Shown here: piece by piece, positions 1 through 7,557 of the stretch
How the letters are laid out: each line of letters starts with the position of its first letter
How positions within the stretch are numbered: position 1 is the stretch's first letter
Source: Streptomyces sp. LUP30
GTDB lineage: Bacteria > Actinomycetota > Actinomycetes > Streptomycetales > Streptomycetaceae
NCBI RefSeq assembly: GCF_001746365.1
Contig: NZ_MJAJ01000006.1
Coordinates: 1 to 64,000, forward strand
Direction of reading: 5' to 3'
Length of the DNA: 64,000 bases
Position numbers and translations under genes: made by a program
Notes under the pieces: generated by a model
The model's input: the letters and a program-made list of their open reading frames with translations, nothing else
Databases searched by the model: none
Told to the model about the DNA's origin: nothing

Positions 1-1
1 T

Positions 2-262
2 GGCCCGGACGGCCGCCTCGCCCCGCCCGCGACGGGTGCCCCGCCCCTGATCGGCGCCCCGCCCGCGCCCGACGCGGTGACCGGCGGCATCGCCGAGGGC
101 GCGGGCCGGCGCCGCGTGTCGTGCCTGTCTGCGCTGATCGGCGAGCCGGGCACGACCGGGGAGATCCCCGCCCTGCTCTCCGACGCCCGGTCCCGAGCCG
201 GAAGGCCAGTCCATCGCTGTCCCTCCGCCGTCAGTCCTGGGCGCTGCGCCACCGCGGGCTGA
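2..262 (+). CDS. Possible 3' end of an upstream gene, partial
   Basis: An open frame runs in from the left edge without a stop and ends at TGA 260-262. Up to about base 195 its codons are strongly GC at position three, as in the real genes here. After that the codon use becomes irregular. I recognise no domain. It would overlap the convergent gene ending at 231 by 32 bases, which is unusual. It may be the tail of a gene whose body lies outside the window, or only non-coding DNA with the same base bias. Confidence 0.22.
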   Translation, partial: GPDGRLAPPATGAPPLIGAPPAPDAVTGGIAEGAGRRRVSCLSALIGEPGTTGEIPALLSDARSRAGRPVHRCPSAVSPGRCATAG

Positions 263-1505
263 GCGCGATCTCCCGCAGCTGCCCGATCGTCAGGGCGGGC
301 GCGGCCCGCGTCGCCTTCCGGTCCTGCGCCGAGGCGTTGAAAGCGCTGATCACCACCCGCAGGCCGTCCTTGCGCAGGGTGTCGACGGTCCACATCACGA
401 CGCCCTCGCCACCCTTCTCGCCCGGCTCCTGACGCGTCGCGACGCGTGTCCCGTCGGGCAGCGTCTCGGCGTCGGAGCCGTACAGGTCACCGGCCGGATC
501 GGACATCCCCGGCTGCACGTTGACCTGGACCAGGCTGCCGCCCTTGCCGTCGTCGACGACGAAGTAGGCGTAGCCGGTCTCCTGGCTGCCGTGCGCGACG
601 CGCTGCAGGCTCTTGGGCAGCAGGAGGGTGAGCTTGCGCAGGACGAGCCAGCCGGCCATCTCCCCGGGACGGGCGGACGAGCCGGACGAGCCCGGCGAGG
701 AGGGCCGGCTCTCCTGCTTCCTCTCGGGCATGGCGTCGATGATCCGCCGCCAGTCGGAGGCCGCGGCCAACGCCTTCAACCGGGCCACGGCGAGCGGCGG
801 TTCGGGCCGGGTCACCGGCTTGCCCTTCTCCGCCGCGGCGTTCCACTCCATGACGCTCACATGGTGCCCGGCCGGGGTGACCAGGTCCGCGCCCCACGCC
901 TTGGTGTCCTCGCGACGGTCGGGATACTCGTAGCCCTGGTAGACGGTGATCGCGGACCGGTCGGGCAGGACCTCGGTGCTGCAGCTGTCGAAGGGCGACT
1001 GCTCGCCCTTCTTCGGACAGGGCATCACCGCGGTGGACGGATCGACGCCGCTCGCACCCGGAGAGATCCGGTCCAGGCCCACGGAGACGGACCCCGCGCC
1101 CTTGCCGTCGTCGAACACCCCCGCCGCGAGCGGCGGCAGGTCCCCGCCCGTGCCGCGCGCGTCCGACACGGTGAACTCGCCCCGGGGCAGCAGCTTTCGG
1201 AGCGTGCGGACCACGTCGTCGGCGGAGTAGGACGCCGGCCCGGCGCTGCCGCTCGCCGCGACGGAGGAGGGCTTCGCGGTGGACGCACCGTCCCACGGCG
1301 TCAGCAGCGCCCCGCCCACCCCCACCAGGGCCAGACCGGCCGCACCACCCGCCACGGCGGCCCTGCGCCGCAGCCGCAACCGGTGTCCGCGTGCCTGACC
1401 GGCGGCCACGAGCGCGCCGCCCGGGCCGCCGAAGGCGCCGCCCGCCTCGTGCAGGGCGGCGGTGAGCTGTTCCTCGAAAGGGTCGCTGTGCTGGTCTACG
1501 GGCAT
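231..1505 (-). CDS. Membrane-anchored protein, putative partner of the adjacent ECF sigma factor
   Basis: The 424-residue product has a cytoplasmic N-terminus of about 45 residues (starting MPVDQHSDPFEEQL), a basic stretch, one transmembrane segment near residues 48-70, and a long extracytoplasmic part with no recognised domain. That layout, and its place 66 bases downstream of a SigE-type ECF sigma gene on the same strand, fit the membrane proteins that usually accompany such sigma factors and are thought to modulate them. No zinc-binding anti-sigma motif (HxxxCxxC) is visible, so the anti-sigma role is inferred from position only. A conserved extracellular duplication seems possible, since the later half again contains a segment like WRRIIDAM/GWLVLRKL followed by a similar fold-length block. 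Confidence 0.7.
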   Translation of the reverse strand: MPVDQHSDPFEEQLTAALHEAGGAFGGPGGALVAAGQARGHRLRLRRRAAVAGGAAGLALVGVGGALLTPWDGASTAKPSSVAASGSAGPASYSADDVVRTLRKLLPRGEFTVSDARGTGGDLPPLAAGVFDDGKGAGSVSVGLDRISPGASGVDPSTAVMPCPKKGEQSPFDSCSTEVLPDRSAITVYQGYEYPDRREDTKAWGADLVTPAGHHVSVMEWNAAAEKGKPVTRPEPPLAVARLKALAAASDWRRIIDAMPERKQESRPSSPGSSGSSARPGEMAGWLVLRKLTLLLPKSLQRVAHGSQETGYAYFVVDDGKGGSLVQVNVQPGMSDPAGDLYGSDAETLPDGTRVATRQEPGEKGGEGVVMWTVDTLRKDGLRVVISAFNASAQDRKATRAAPALTIGQLREIALSPRWRSAQD

Positions 1506-1571
1506 GGTGAACCACCGTCTTCCGCGGGGGATGGATTGAAGTCGTCGGCCGGGGCGAGGAGGGGCCGCGGC

Positions 1572-2084
1572 TCAGGGTCTGGCGTACTCGCTCATGTCCT
1601 CGCCGAGCAGCTCCCGCAGCCGTCCGAGCGCCCGGGAGCAGCGCGTCCGCACCGCCGCCGAACTCGCGTTCATCGCGGAGGCGGTCTCCTCGACCGAGCG
1701 GTCCTCCCAGTACCGCAGGACCACCACGGCCCGGTCCTTGGCGGGCAGCCGGCCCAGGGCCTGCAGCAGCGTCAGCCGCAGCGACATGTCGGCGCCGTCG
1801 CGGTCGGCGACGTCCGGGAACACCGCCATGGCCCGCTCGCGGCTGCTGCGCCGCCGCTGGTGGGCGAGGAAGGTGCGGGTGAGGACGGTCTGCGCGTATC
1901 CGGCCGGGTTGTCGACCCGGGACACGCGCCCCCAGCGCAGGTACAGCCTGCCGAGGGTCTCCTGCACCAGGTCCTCGGCCAGGTGCGTGTCCCCGGCGGT
2001 GAGCAGACACGCCGATCGGTACAGATGCCCGGAGCGCGCCGCCGCGAACTCGGCGTACTCGTCCGCGCGGGCGGACTGCCTCAT
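1572..2084 (-). CDS. RNA polymerase sigma factor, SigE family (ECF)
   Basis: The 170-residue protein is the normal length for an ECF sigma factor. Sigma region 2 covers about residues 10-75 (SACLLTAGDTHLAEDLVQET), and region 4 covers about 105-160 with the helix-turn-helix segment SVEETASAMNASSAAVRTR. The early motif DEYAEFAAARSGHLYRSACL is typical of the Streptomyces SigE-family subgroup. The start has a good ribosome site (GGGGGAA, 6 bases upstream). It is followed by a membrane protein gene, probably its regulator, in one operon. The regulon cannot be read from the sequence. Confidence 0.9.
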   Translation of the reverse strand: MRQSARADEYAEFAAARSGHLYRSACLLTAGDTHLAEDLVQETLGRLYLRWGRVSRVDNPAGYAQTVLTRTFLAHQRRRSSRERAMAVFPDVADRDGADMSLRLTLLQALGRLPAKDRAVVVLRYWEDRSVEETASAMNASSAAVRTRCSRALGRLRELLGEDMSEYARP

Positions 2085-2203
2085 GAATGTTCCCCCTGTG
2101 ACTGTGCCGGTACCGGTCGGCGTGCTGTCCTCACCTCACTGATGCGGTGGGAGGCGGAAATGTTTCACGGCGGACCGAAAGCAGGCCCACAGAGGGCGCC
2201 GGG

Positions 2204-2209
2204 TAGGTT
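2204..2209 (+). promoter_or_regulatory. -10 element, leaderless start
   Basis: TAGGTT lies exactly six bases before the GTG start at 2216, so transcription is expected to begin at the start codon. No ribosome site is present. The -35 element is not clear. Confidence 0.5.
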
Positions 2210-2215
2210 TCGGCT

Positions 2216-2635
2216 GTGACAGACCAGCCGCCGCCACCGCCCTCCGTGCCCCCGGGTTTCGGCCCGCCCCCGCCGCAGTACGCCCCGCAGCCCGTCCCAC
2301 CGCAGCCCGTCCCGCCGCAGCCCGTCGCACCGCAGCCCGGGCCGGCCGGGCCGGGGCCGGAGTTCCTGGCGGTCGACAAGCACAACTCGGTCGTCGTCGA
2401 CGCCTCGGGCGTGGCCTTCGAGATGTACGACATCACCGTCGACTTCCCGTGGCCCGAGATCCGCAGCGTGCACTACAAGGCGAGCCCCAACGGCAAGGCG
2501 CTGATGGTGGCCGTCGTCCACCTGGACGGCCGGGTCTACGAGTGCGTGGTGACGGCGAAGCCGAGGGAGCGGCTGCAGGGCTGGTTCGCTCAACTGGCCT
2601 GGGTGCTGGGCCACTACCGGCCGTCGGGCTACTAG
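2216..2635 (+). CDS. Small protein with proline-rich N-terminus, function unknown
   Basis: The 139-residue product begins with about 45 residues of proline-rich sequence including a PQPVP repeat. A compact domain of about 90 residues follows (EFLAVDKHNSVVVDASGVAF, then WPEIRSVHYKASPNGKALMV). That domain looks like a small beta-rich, PH-like fold known in actinobacterial proteins of unknown role. It has no signal peptide and no membrane segment. GTG is the start because it sits six bases after a -10 hexamer and has no ribosome site, which suggests a leaderless message. The zinc-ribbon gene begins four bases after its stop, so the two are probably co-transcribed. Confidence 0.75.
   Translation: MTDQPPPPPSVPPGFGPPPPQYAPQPVPPQPVPPQPVAPQPGPAGPGPEFLAVDKHNSVVVDASGVAFEMYDITVDFPWPEIRSVHYKASPNGKALMVAVVHLDGRVYECVVTAKPRERLQGWFAQLAWVLGHYRPSGY
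2285..2338 (+). repeat. Tandem 15-base repeat coding PQPVP
   Basis: Three and a half copies of a 15-base unit encode PQPVP-PQPVP-PQPVA-PQP in the N-terminal tail of the proline-rich protein. Copy number may vary between strains. Confidence 0.8.
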
Positions 2636-2638
2636 CAG

Positions 2639-3244
2639 ATGGCAGCCGAGCGGCCGTCGGGTCCGGCGGGACCGGACCGCGGGCCCGTCCGCCACCACGA
2701 CCCGGGGGCCCCGCTCGCCTGTTTCACCGCCCGCGTGCTCGTGGTCTGCCCACGCTGCGGCGGTCGCGCTCTGGTGGCTCCCCGGCCGGGCGTCCCCGCA
2801 CCCCGGTACTGCACGGATCTCCTGTTCCAGCCGCGCCGGCTGGTGTGCGGCGGGTGCGGCGCGACGGCCGGGTGGGAGGCGCGGGCGGACGGCTCCAGCC
2901 GGGTCGGCGCGGTGCCGGGCGGCACCGAGGATCCGTTCTTCCGGATGCCGTTGTGGCTGCAGACCCGCTGCGTCGGCCGGATCCTGTGGGCCTACGACGA
3001 GGAGCACGTGGAGGCGCTGTCGGCCTTCGTCGGGGCCCGGCTGCGGGAGCGGGGAGGATGGCGGTCGACGAGGGCGATGTGCGACCGGCTGCCGGCGTGG
3101 ATGAAGAGCGCGCAGAACCGCGCAGAGATCCTGGCCGGCCTGGAGCGGCTGCGGGCGCTGGCGCAGCGGTCGTCCCCGGCCGACCGTTCACCGGCCTCCC
3201 ACGAACGGAACGACCGCCCGCGCCCGTACCGGATCCTCTACTAG
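2639..3244 (+). CDS. TFIIB-type zinc-ribbon-containing protein
   Basis: The 201-residue protein has a zinc-ribbon core with two CxxC knuckles, CPRCGG near residue 37 and CGGCGA near residue 70. The mid-region (PLWLQTRCVGRILWAYDEEH) resembles Streptomyces proteins annotated only as zinc-ribbon proteins. No enzymatic motif is visible. It starts four bases after the proline-rich gene and most likely shares its transcript. It may be a nucleic-acid or protein-interaction module, but nothing in the window tells which. It converges with the acetyltransferase gene 22 bases away, with no strong terminator between them. Confidence 0.75.
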   Translation: MAAERPSGPAGPDRGPVRHHDPGAPLACFTARVLVVCPRCGGRALVAPRPGVPAPRYCTDLLFQPRRLVCGGCGATAGWEARADGSSRVGAVPGGTEDPFFRMPLWLQTRCVGRILWAYDEEHVEALSAFVGARLRERGGWRSTRAMCDRLPAWMKSAQNRAEILAGLERLRALAQRSSPADRSPASHERNDRPRPYRILY

Positions 3245-3266
3245 GGCGAACGCGGCCCAGAGCCCG

Positions 3267-3851
3267 TCAGGCCCGCACGGGCGGCCCCTCTGGCCGTCGG
3301 ACGGCGGTTCCGTTCGTCGGGGTCGGCCTCCACTCGTGGGCCAGGAGTCCGAGCACCACCTGGTCCAGGAACTCGCCCATCACCCAGGCCGAGGAGCGCA
3401 GCACGCCCTCGCGGACGAAGCCGTTGCGCTCGGCGGCGCCCAGCATCGCGGCGTTGTCCGACAGCGTCTCGATCTGCAGCCGCTGCAGGCCCCGCACGAC
3501 GAAGCCGTAGTGGCACAGCACCGCGACCGAGTCGGCGCCGTACCCCTTGCCGCGGGAGGCCGGCAGCAGCTCCAGCCCGATGTGCGCGGAACGGCTGTGC
3601 TGGTCGATGCCCCACAGCGACGCGGCGCCGACCAGCGTGCCACCGCCGAGCTCCACCACGGAGAACGGGACGTGCCGCTCGTTCTTGTCGTCGACGACAT
3701 GCGGCGATTCCTTCGAGTCGGGCGGGAGCGGCCGCCACGCCCGGCCCTCGGACCGCGAGGCGTTGACCACGTCGTCGTAGAGTTCGGCGTGCAGGACCGC
3801 GACGTCGTCCTCGTGCCGGGCCCTGAGCCCGACCTTGCTGCCTCGTAACAT
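3267..3851 (-). CDS. GNAT family N-acetyltransferase
   Basis: The 194-residue protein has the GNAT fold signature. The beta4 strand SAHIGLELLPASRGKGYGAD contains the acetyl-CoA pyrophosphate loop R-G-K-G-Y-G, and the C-terminal SDNAAMLGAAERNGFVREGV is the usual RimJ/RimL-like block. The substrate cannot be inferred, though relatives acetylate amino groups on proteins, amino acids or small antibiotics. It is a single gene with its own promoter region next to the chitinase gene. Confidence 0.88.
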   Translation of the reverse strand: MLRGSKVGLRARHEDDVAVLHAELYDDVVNASRSEGRAWRPLPPDSKESPHVVDDKNERHVPFSVVELGGGTLVGAASLWGIDQHSRSAHIGLELLPASRGKGYGADSVAVLCHYGFVVRGLQRLQIETLSDNAAMLGAAERNGFVREGVLRSSAWVMGEFLDQVVLGLLAHEWRPTPTNGTAVRRPEGPPVRA

Positions 3852-3926
3852 GCAGGCTTCCTATCCGAGCGGGCCGACGGAGTGCAATCCGATTTGCCGC
3901 CGGCGCCGCGTCGGACTTCCGCCGCG

Positions 3927-5633
3927 CTACGGCAGCCCGTGCACGTGCGGGCCCACCGCCGACGACCAGGCGTTGCCCGCCGCCGCGTCCCAGTTCGTCG
4001 ACCAGGTCATCGCGCCGCGCAGGCCGGGATAGGTCTTCGAGGGTTTGAAGGAGCCGCAGTTCGTGCCCTTGGCCAGACAGTCCAGGGCGTTGTTCACCAC
4101 GGACGGGGAGACGTAGCCGCTGCCCGCGCCGCGGGTGGAGGCCGGGACGCCGAGGCCCACCTGGGACGGGGCCAGGCCGCCTTCCAGCTGGATGCAGGCG
4201 AGCGCCGTCAGGAAGTCCACCGAACCCTGGCTGTAGACCTTGCCGTCGCAGCCCAGCATGGAACCGCTGTTGTAGTACTGCATGTTGACGACCGTGAGGA
4301 TGTCCTTCACGTTCAGCGCGGTCCGGAAGTAGCCGTTCGACGTCGACTGCATGTCGATCGTCTGCGGGGCCATGGTCAGGATCAGCCCGGGCCCCGCCTT
4401 CGCGGACAGGGAGCGCAGCGCCTGGGACATGTACGTCGGGTCGAGGCCGTTCTCCAGGTCGATGTCGACGCCGTCGAAGCCGTACGTCTGCATCAGCGCG
4501 TACACGGAGTTCGCGAAGTTCGCCGCGGAGGTCGCGTCGTTGACCGACACCGTGCCGTTCTGGCCGCCGATGGAGATGACGACCTTCTTGCCGGCCGCCT
4601 GCTTGGCCTTGACGTCGGCCTTGAACCGGTCGACCGTGTAGCCGCCGAGGCCTGCGGAGTCCAGCGTGAACGACACCGCGCCCGGCGTCGAGGTGGCGTC
4701 GGCGAAGGCGACCGCGATGATGTCGTAGGCCGAGGGGACGTCGGAGATCTTCTGGACGGTGGCGCCGTTGTCGAAGTTCTGCCAGTACCCCGTCACGGCG
4801 TGCCCGGGCAGGGCTCCGCCGCCTCCGTCCCCGCCTCCGGTCGCGGCGGTCGTGCCCGTCACCGGGGCCGACTTCGCCGACTCTCCGGCCGCGTTGGTCG
4901 CCGTGACCTGGAAGGTGTACGCCGTCGAGGCGGTCAGGCCGGTCACGGTCGCCGAGGTCCCGGTCACGGTCGTCGCTTTCGCGCCGCCGCGGTAGACGGA
5001 GTAGCCCGTCGCGCCGGACACCGCGTTCCAGGAGAGCGAAACGGACGACGACGTCGTGCCGGAGACGGCGAGGCCGCCCGGGGTGCTCGGCACGGTGGGA
5101 GCCGGGTCGCCGCCTCCGCCGCCGTCGGGGCCGAACACCGAGACGTCGTCGGCGTAGTAGGCCGCCTGGCCGTACCAGCCGTGCGTGTACGCCGTGACCG
5201 AGGTCGTGGACGCTCCGGTGGTGAACGTCGTCGACAGCTGTTTCCACGCCGACGAGTCCGGGGTCCAGGTCGAGACGTCCGTCGTGCCGGTGCCGGTGAC
5301 GCCCAGGTAGGTGTAGCCGCCCTGGACCCAGGCGCTCAGCGTGTACGTGGAGTTGGGCTTCACCGCCACCGTCTGGCTGCACCGGGCGTTGTCCTGCCCG
5401 GCGGGCGTCGCCCTGAGGGCGGACACGCCGCCGTGCACGGGGGAGGGGACCGTGGCGCCGCTCGCCGCCGTGCAGGTCCAGTCGGTCAGGCCGGCCTCGA
5501 AGCCGGCGTTCCTGGCGTTGTTCAGGTCCACGGCGGACGCCTGAGCCGCGCCCGTCAGGGACAGGACGAGGGCGGCGGCGACGGCGCCCGCGGCTCCCGG
5601 CCAGAGTCGTGTCACGTGCTTAAGTGGGGACAT
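3927..5633 (-). CDS. Secreted chitinase, GH18 family, with binding and fibronectin III modules
   Basis: Hydrolyses chitin outside the cell. The 568-residue preprotein has a signal peptide (residues 1-34, ending AAQASA), a carbohydrate-binding module of the CenC/CBM16 kind (about 36-168), a fibronectin III domain (182-263), a glycine-rich linker, and a C-terminal GH18 catalytic domain (about 278-560). The GH18 motif FDGVDIDLE places the acid catalyst at Glu394, with Asp390 and Asp392 in front. I chose ATG 5633 over an in-frame start at 5783 because it begins a proper signal peptide, although no ribosome site precedes it. A DasR-type box lies nine bases upstream. Architecture and position recall ChiA of S. 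coelicolor, from memory. Confidence 0.93.
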   Translation of the reverse strand: MSPLKHVTRLWPGAAGAVAAALVLSLTGAAQASAVDLNNARNAGFEAGLTDWTCTAASGATVPSPVHGGVSALRATPAGQDNARCSQTVAVKPNSTYTLSAWVQGGYTYLGVTGTGTTDVSTWTPDSSAWKQLSTTFTTGASTTSVTAYTHGWYGQAAYYADDVSVFGPDGGGGGDPAPTVPSTPGGLAVSGTTSSSVSLSWNAVSGATGYSVYRGGAKATTVTGTSATVTGLTASTAYTFQVTATNAAGESAKSAPVTGTTAATGGGDGGGGALPGHAVTGYWQNFDNGATVQKISDVPSAYDIIAVAFADATSTPGAVSFTLDSAGLGGYTVDRFKADVKAKQAAGKKVVISIGGQNGTVSVNDATSAANFANSVYALMQTYGFDGVDIDLENGLDPTYMSQALRSLSAKAGPGLILTMAPQTIDMQSTSNGYFRTALNVKDILTVVNMQYYNSGSMLGCDGKVYSQGSVDFLTALACIQLEGGLAPSQVGLGVPASTRGAGSGYVSPSVVNNALDCLAKGTNCGSFKPSKTYPGLRGAMTWSTNWDAAAGNAWSSAVGPHVHGLP

Positions 5634-5642
5634 GACAACAAG

Positions 5643-5656
5643 TTGGTCCAGACCAA
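5643..5656. promoter_or_regulatory. DasR-responsive-element-like palindrome upstream of the chitinase
   Basis: TTGGTCCAGACCAA has perfect six-base arms around CA and matches the DasR (GntR family) box, consensus around TGGTCTAGACCA. In Streptomyces DasR represses chitin-use genes until amino-sugar phosphates accumulate. It lies only 9 bases before the proposed start, where repression would block initiation or early elongation. Confidence 0.8.
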
Positions 5657-5771
5657 TTCCGTTGTCAAGGGGTTCGCCCGTGGAGGGCCGGTGGAGGCGG
5701 TCGCCGCGTAACCTGCCCCGGTTTGCTGTGAGTTGCGCAAAGAAGAGTTGGCAGGCAGCTACGGAAAGCTG

Positions 5772-5800
5772 TTCTCCGGCCACAGGGGGCTGGATACAGT
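5772..5800 (+). promoter_or_regulatory. Candidate promoter of the Tad/Flp operon
   Basis: TTCTCC and TACAGT are separated by 17 bases, which predicts a transcript starting near 5807. The -10 is good and the -35 is weak. It would serve the gene starting at 5884 and the tad genes behind it. Confidence 0.4.
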
Positions 5801-5883
5801 GCTGAGGTAGTCACGCAATGAAGTCACCCCGGTGCACCGGAGTAACGCCGGTGGACCGGACCGCGGGAATCGGGGAGCTGCGC

Positions 5884-6771
5884 GTGCCAACAGCCATTGC
5901 CGTGACCGGAGCCGACCTGGCGCTGCCGCCCCAGGACGAACGCACCCTGCCCGCCGCCGTCCTCGCCGACCTGGACCGGCAGCCGCTCGAACAGGCCCTC
6001 GCCACCGTGCAGACGCTCGTCGAACAGCACGGGCATGTGATCGTCCTGTACTCGCGGGCCGTGCCGGCCGCCGTGGAGCAGCGACTGCACACCGTCCGCT
6101 CCCTCCTGGAGAGCGACCGCATCGCGCTCTTCCGCCCCGACCTCCCCCCGCTCGCGGTGGCCGTCCTGGCCCGCCAGTTGCGCCAGCTCGCCTCCTGCGA
6201 CCTCGGCCCCGGCGTCGTCGCCTCGGCCGGCCGGCTGCTCACCCACTACCTGCACGCCGGAGCGCTCCTCGGCTCGGTCGCCCGCCTCGACCGCGTCCCC
6301 GGCGTCGGCCTGAAGTCGCACGCCCGCTCCTGGGTCCCGGGCAGCCAGTTCGGCGTGCTCGCCCATCCGCAGCCGCAGTTGGTGCGCGCCGGCCCCGAAA
6401 CCGTGCTCCCCGGACCCGAGTTCGGCACCTGGCTGATGGTCGCGCGCGGTCAGCTGCAGTCCGACTGGGTCACCGATGTCCTCGCCCCCGCCTGGAAGGC
6501 ACAGGGGCTGCGGGAGACGACGCTGCCCGCCGAGTCCGCCGACTGGTGGGGCACCGGAAAGGCGATCGAGTTCTGCGCCTATCTGCCCGACCTGTCGGTC
6601 CTCTACCAACTGGTCGCCTCGGTCCGGCAGAGCGTCTGCCACTGGTGCGGCATCGACGTCATCGGCGACCGCTGCGTCTTCTGCTCCGCGACCCCGCCGT
6701 CCGCCGCCGAACTCGGCGCCCGGACCCCCGGCGCCCACCACACCGCCCGCGCGCTCACCGCGGGCGGCTGA
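5884..6771 (+). CDS. Unidentified first gene of the Tad locus, C-terminal zinc knuckles
   Basis: I do not recognise this 295-residue protein. It begins MPTAIAVTGADLALPP and has no signal peptide or membrane segment. It ends with a small four-cysteine site (CHWCG, then CVFC) at about residues 252-267 and an alanine-rich tail. The middle is helical with conserved-looking tryptophans (ARSWVPGSQFG, ADWWGTGKAIEF). GTG 5884 is preferred to ATG 5818 because GGGGAG lies six bases ahead of it. It is on the same strand as, and 65 bases ahead of, cpaB, so it may be an actinobacterial accessory of the pilus system or a regulator of it. Confidence 0.65.
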   Translation: MPTAIAVTGADLALPPQDERTLPAAVLADLDRQPLEQALATVQTLVEQHGHVIVLYSRAVPAAVEQRLHTVRSLLESDRIALFRPDLPPLAVAVLARQLRQLASCDLGPGVVASAGRLLTHYLHAGALLGSVARLDRVPGVGLKSHARSWVPGSQFGVLAHPQPQLVRAGPETVLPGPEFGTWLMVARGQLQSDWVTDVLAPAWKAQGLRETTLPAESADWWGTGKAIEFCAYLPDLSVLYQLVASVRQSVCHWCGIDVIGDRCVFCSATPPSAAELGARTPGAHHTARALTAGG

Positions 6772-6836
6772 TCCGGCATGGCCCGCCCGCCCGTTCCCGC
6801 CCGCCCGACCCGACCCCCGACGAGGTTGTACGGCTC

Positions 6837-7544
6837 ATGAACTCCCGTCAGCGCCGCGGCGTGATCCTCCTGCTCCTGTCGGTGGTGTGCGCCCTCGGCG
6901 CGTTCGCCGGCGTCCTCTCCGTCATGGACGACGTGAAGTCCAAGGTCGGCCCCGAGGTCACCGCGTACGAACTGCGCGCCGACGTCGCGCCGTACACCAC
7001 TCTGAGCGCGGACCAGTTCAAGAAGATCGAGATGCCGGAACGCTGGCTGTCCGAGAACGCCGTCACCGACCTTGCCGCCATCCGCGGCAAGATCGCCGTG
7101 ACGACGCTCAGGAAGGGCTCGCTGCTGCAGAGCGACATGATCGTCGACCAGCCCGCCCTGCAGCCGGGGCAGCAGGAGGTCGCCATCATGGTCGACGCGG
7201 CCACCGGCGTGGCCGGCAAGATAACCCCGGGCTCGGCGGTCAACGTCTACGCCACCTTCGAGGGGGCCAAGGAGGGCGACCCCGACCAGTCGAAGATCAT
7301 CGTCACCGGCGCCCGCGTCCTCGACGTCGGCGAGATCAAGGCCCTGGAGCCGGACCAGAACGACCGGAACCGCTCGGCCACCGACGCCGTCCCCATCACC
7401 TTCGCGCTGTCCACCCTCGACGCCCAGCGCATCACGTACGCGGAGTCGTTCGCCAAGCGCGTCCGCCTCGCCCTCGTCGCACCCGGCGGCAGCGCCACGG
7501 TCCCCGACAAGGACCGCACGTACGAACTCACCACGGACAAGTGA
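6837..7544 (+). CDS. cpaB: Flp pilus assembly protein CpaB/RcpC (SAF domain)
   Basis: The 235-residue product has one N-terminal membrane anchor (VILLLLSVVCALGAFAGVL). A SAF domain follows (residues about 40-105, with ADVAPYTTLSADQF and LRKGSLLQSDM), then a beta-rich RcpC-like region containing GSAVNVYATF and FALSTLDAQRI. In Tad systems CpaB/RcpC stabilises the pilus channel; in Gram-positives it is a membrane-attached wall-side component. It lies directly before the CpaE-like ATPase gene, 13 bases apart. Confidence 0.85.
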   Translation: MNSRQRRGVILLLLSVVCALGAFAGVLSVMDDVKSKVGPEVTAYELRADVAPYTTLSADQFKKIEMPERWLSENAVTDLAAIRGKIAVTTLRKGSLLQSDMIVDQPALQPGQQEVAIMVDAATGVAGKITPGSAVNVYATFEGAKEGDPDQSKIIVTGARVLDVGEIKALEPDQNDRNRSATDAVPITFALSTLDAQRITYAESFAKRVRLALVAPGGSATVPDKDRTYELTTDK

Positions 7545-7557
7545 GAGGCCGCCGCCC

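Noticed and set aside
3241..5382. Very long antisense open frame (713 codons, minus strand) across the acetyltransferase and chitinase genes, and a 609-codon frame opposite the chitinase
   Set aside because: GC-rich third positions of the real genes remove stop codons in shadow frames. The products are Arg/Gly/Pro-rich nonsense without any domain, and the chitinase frame has full domain evidence.
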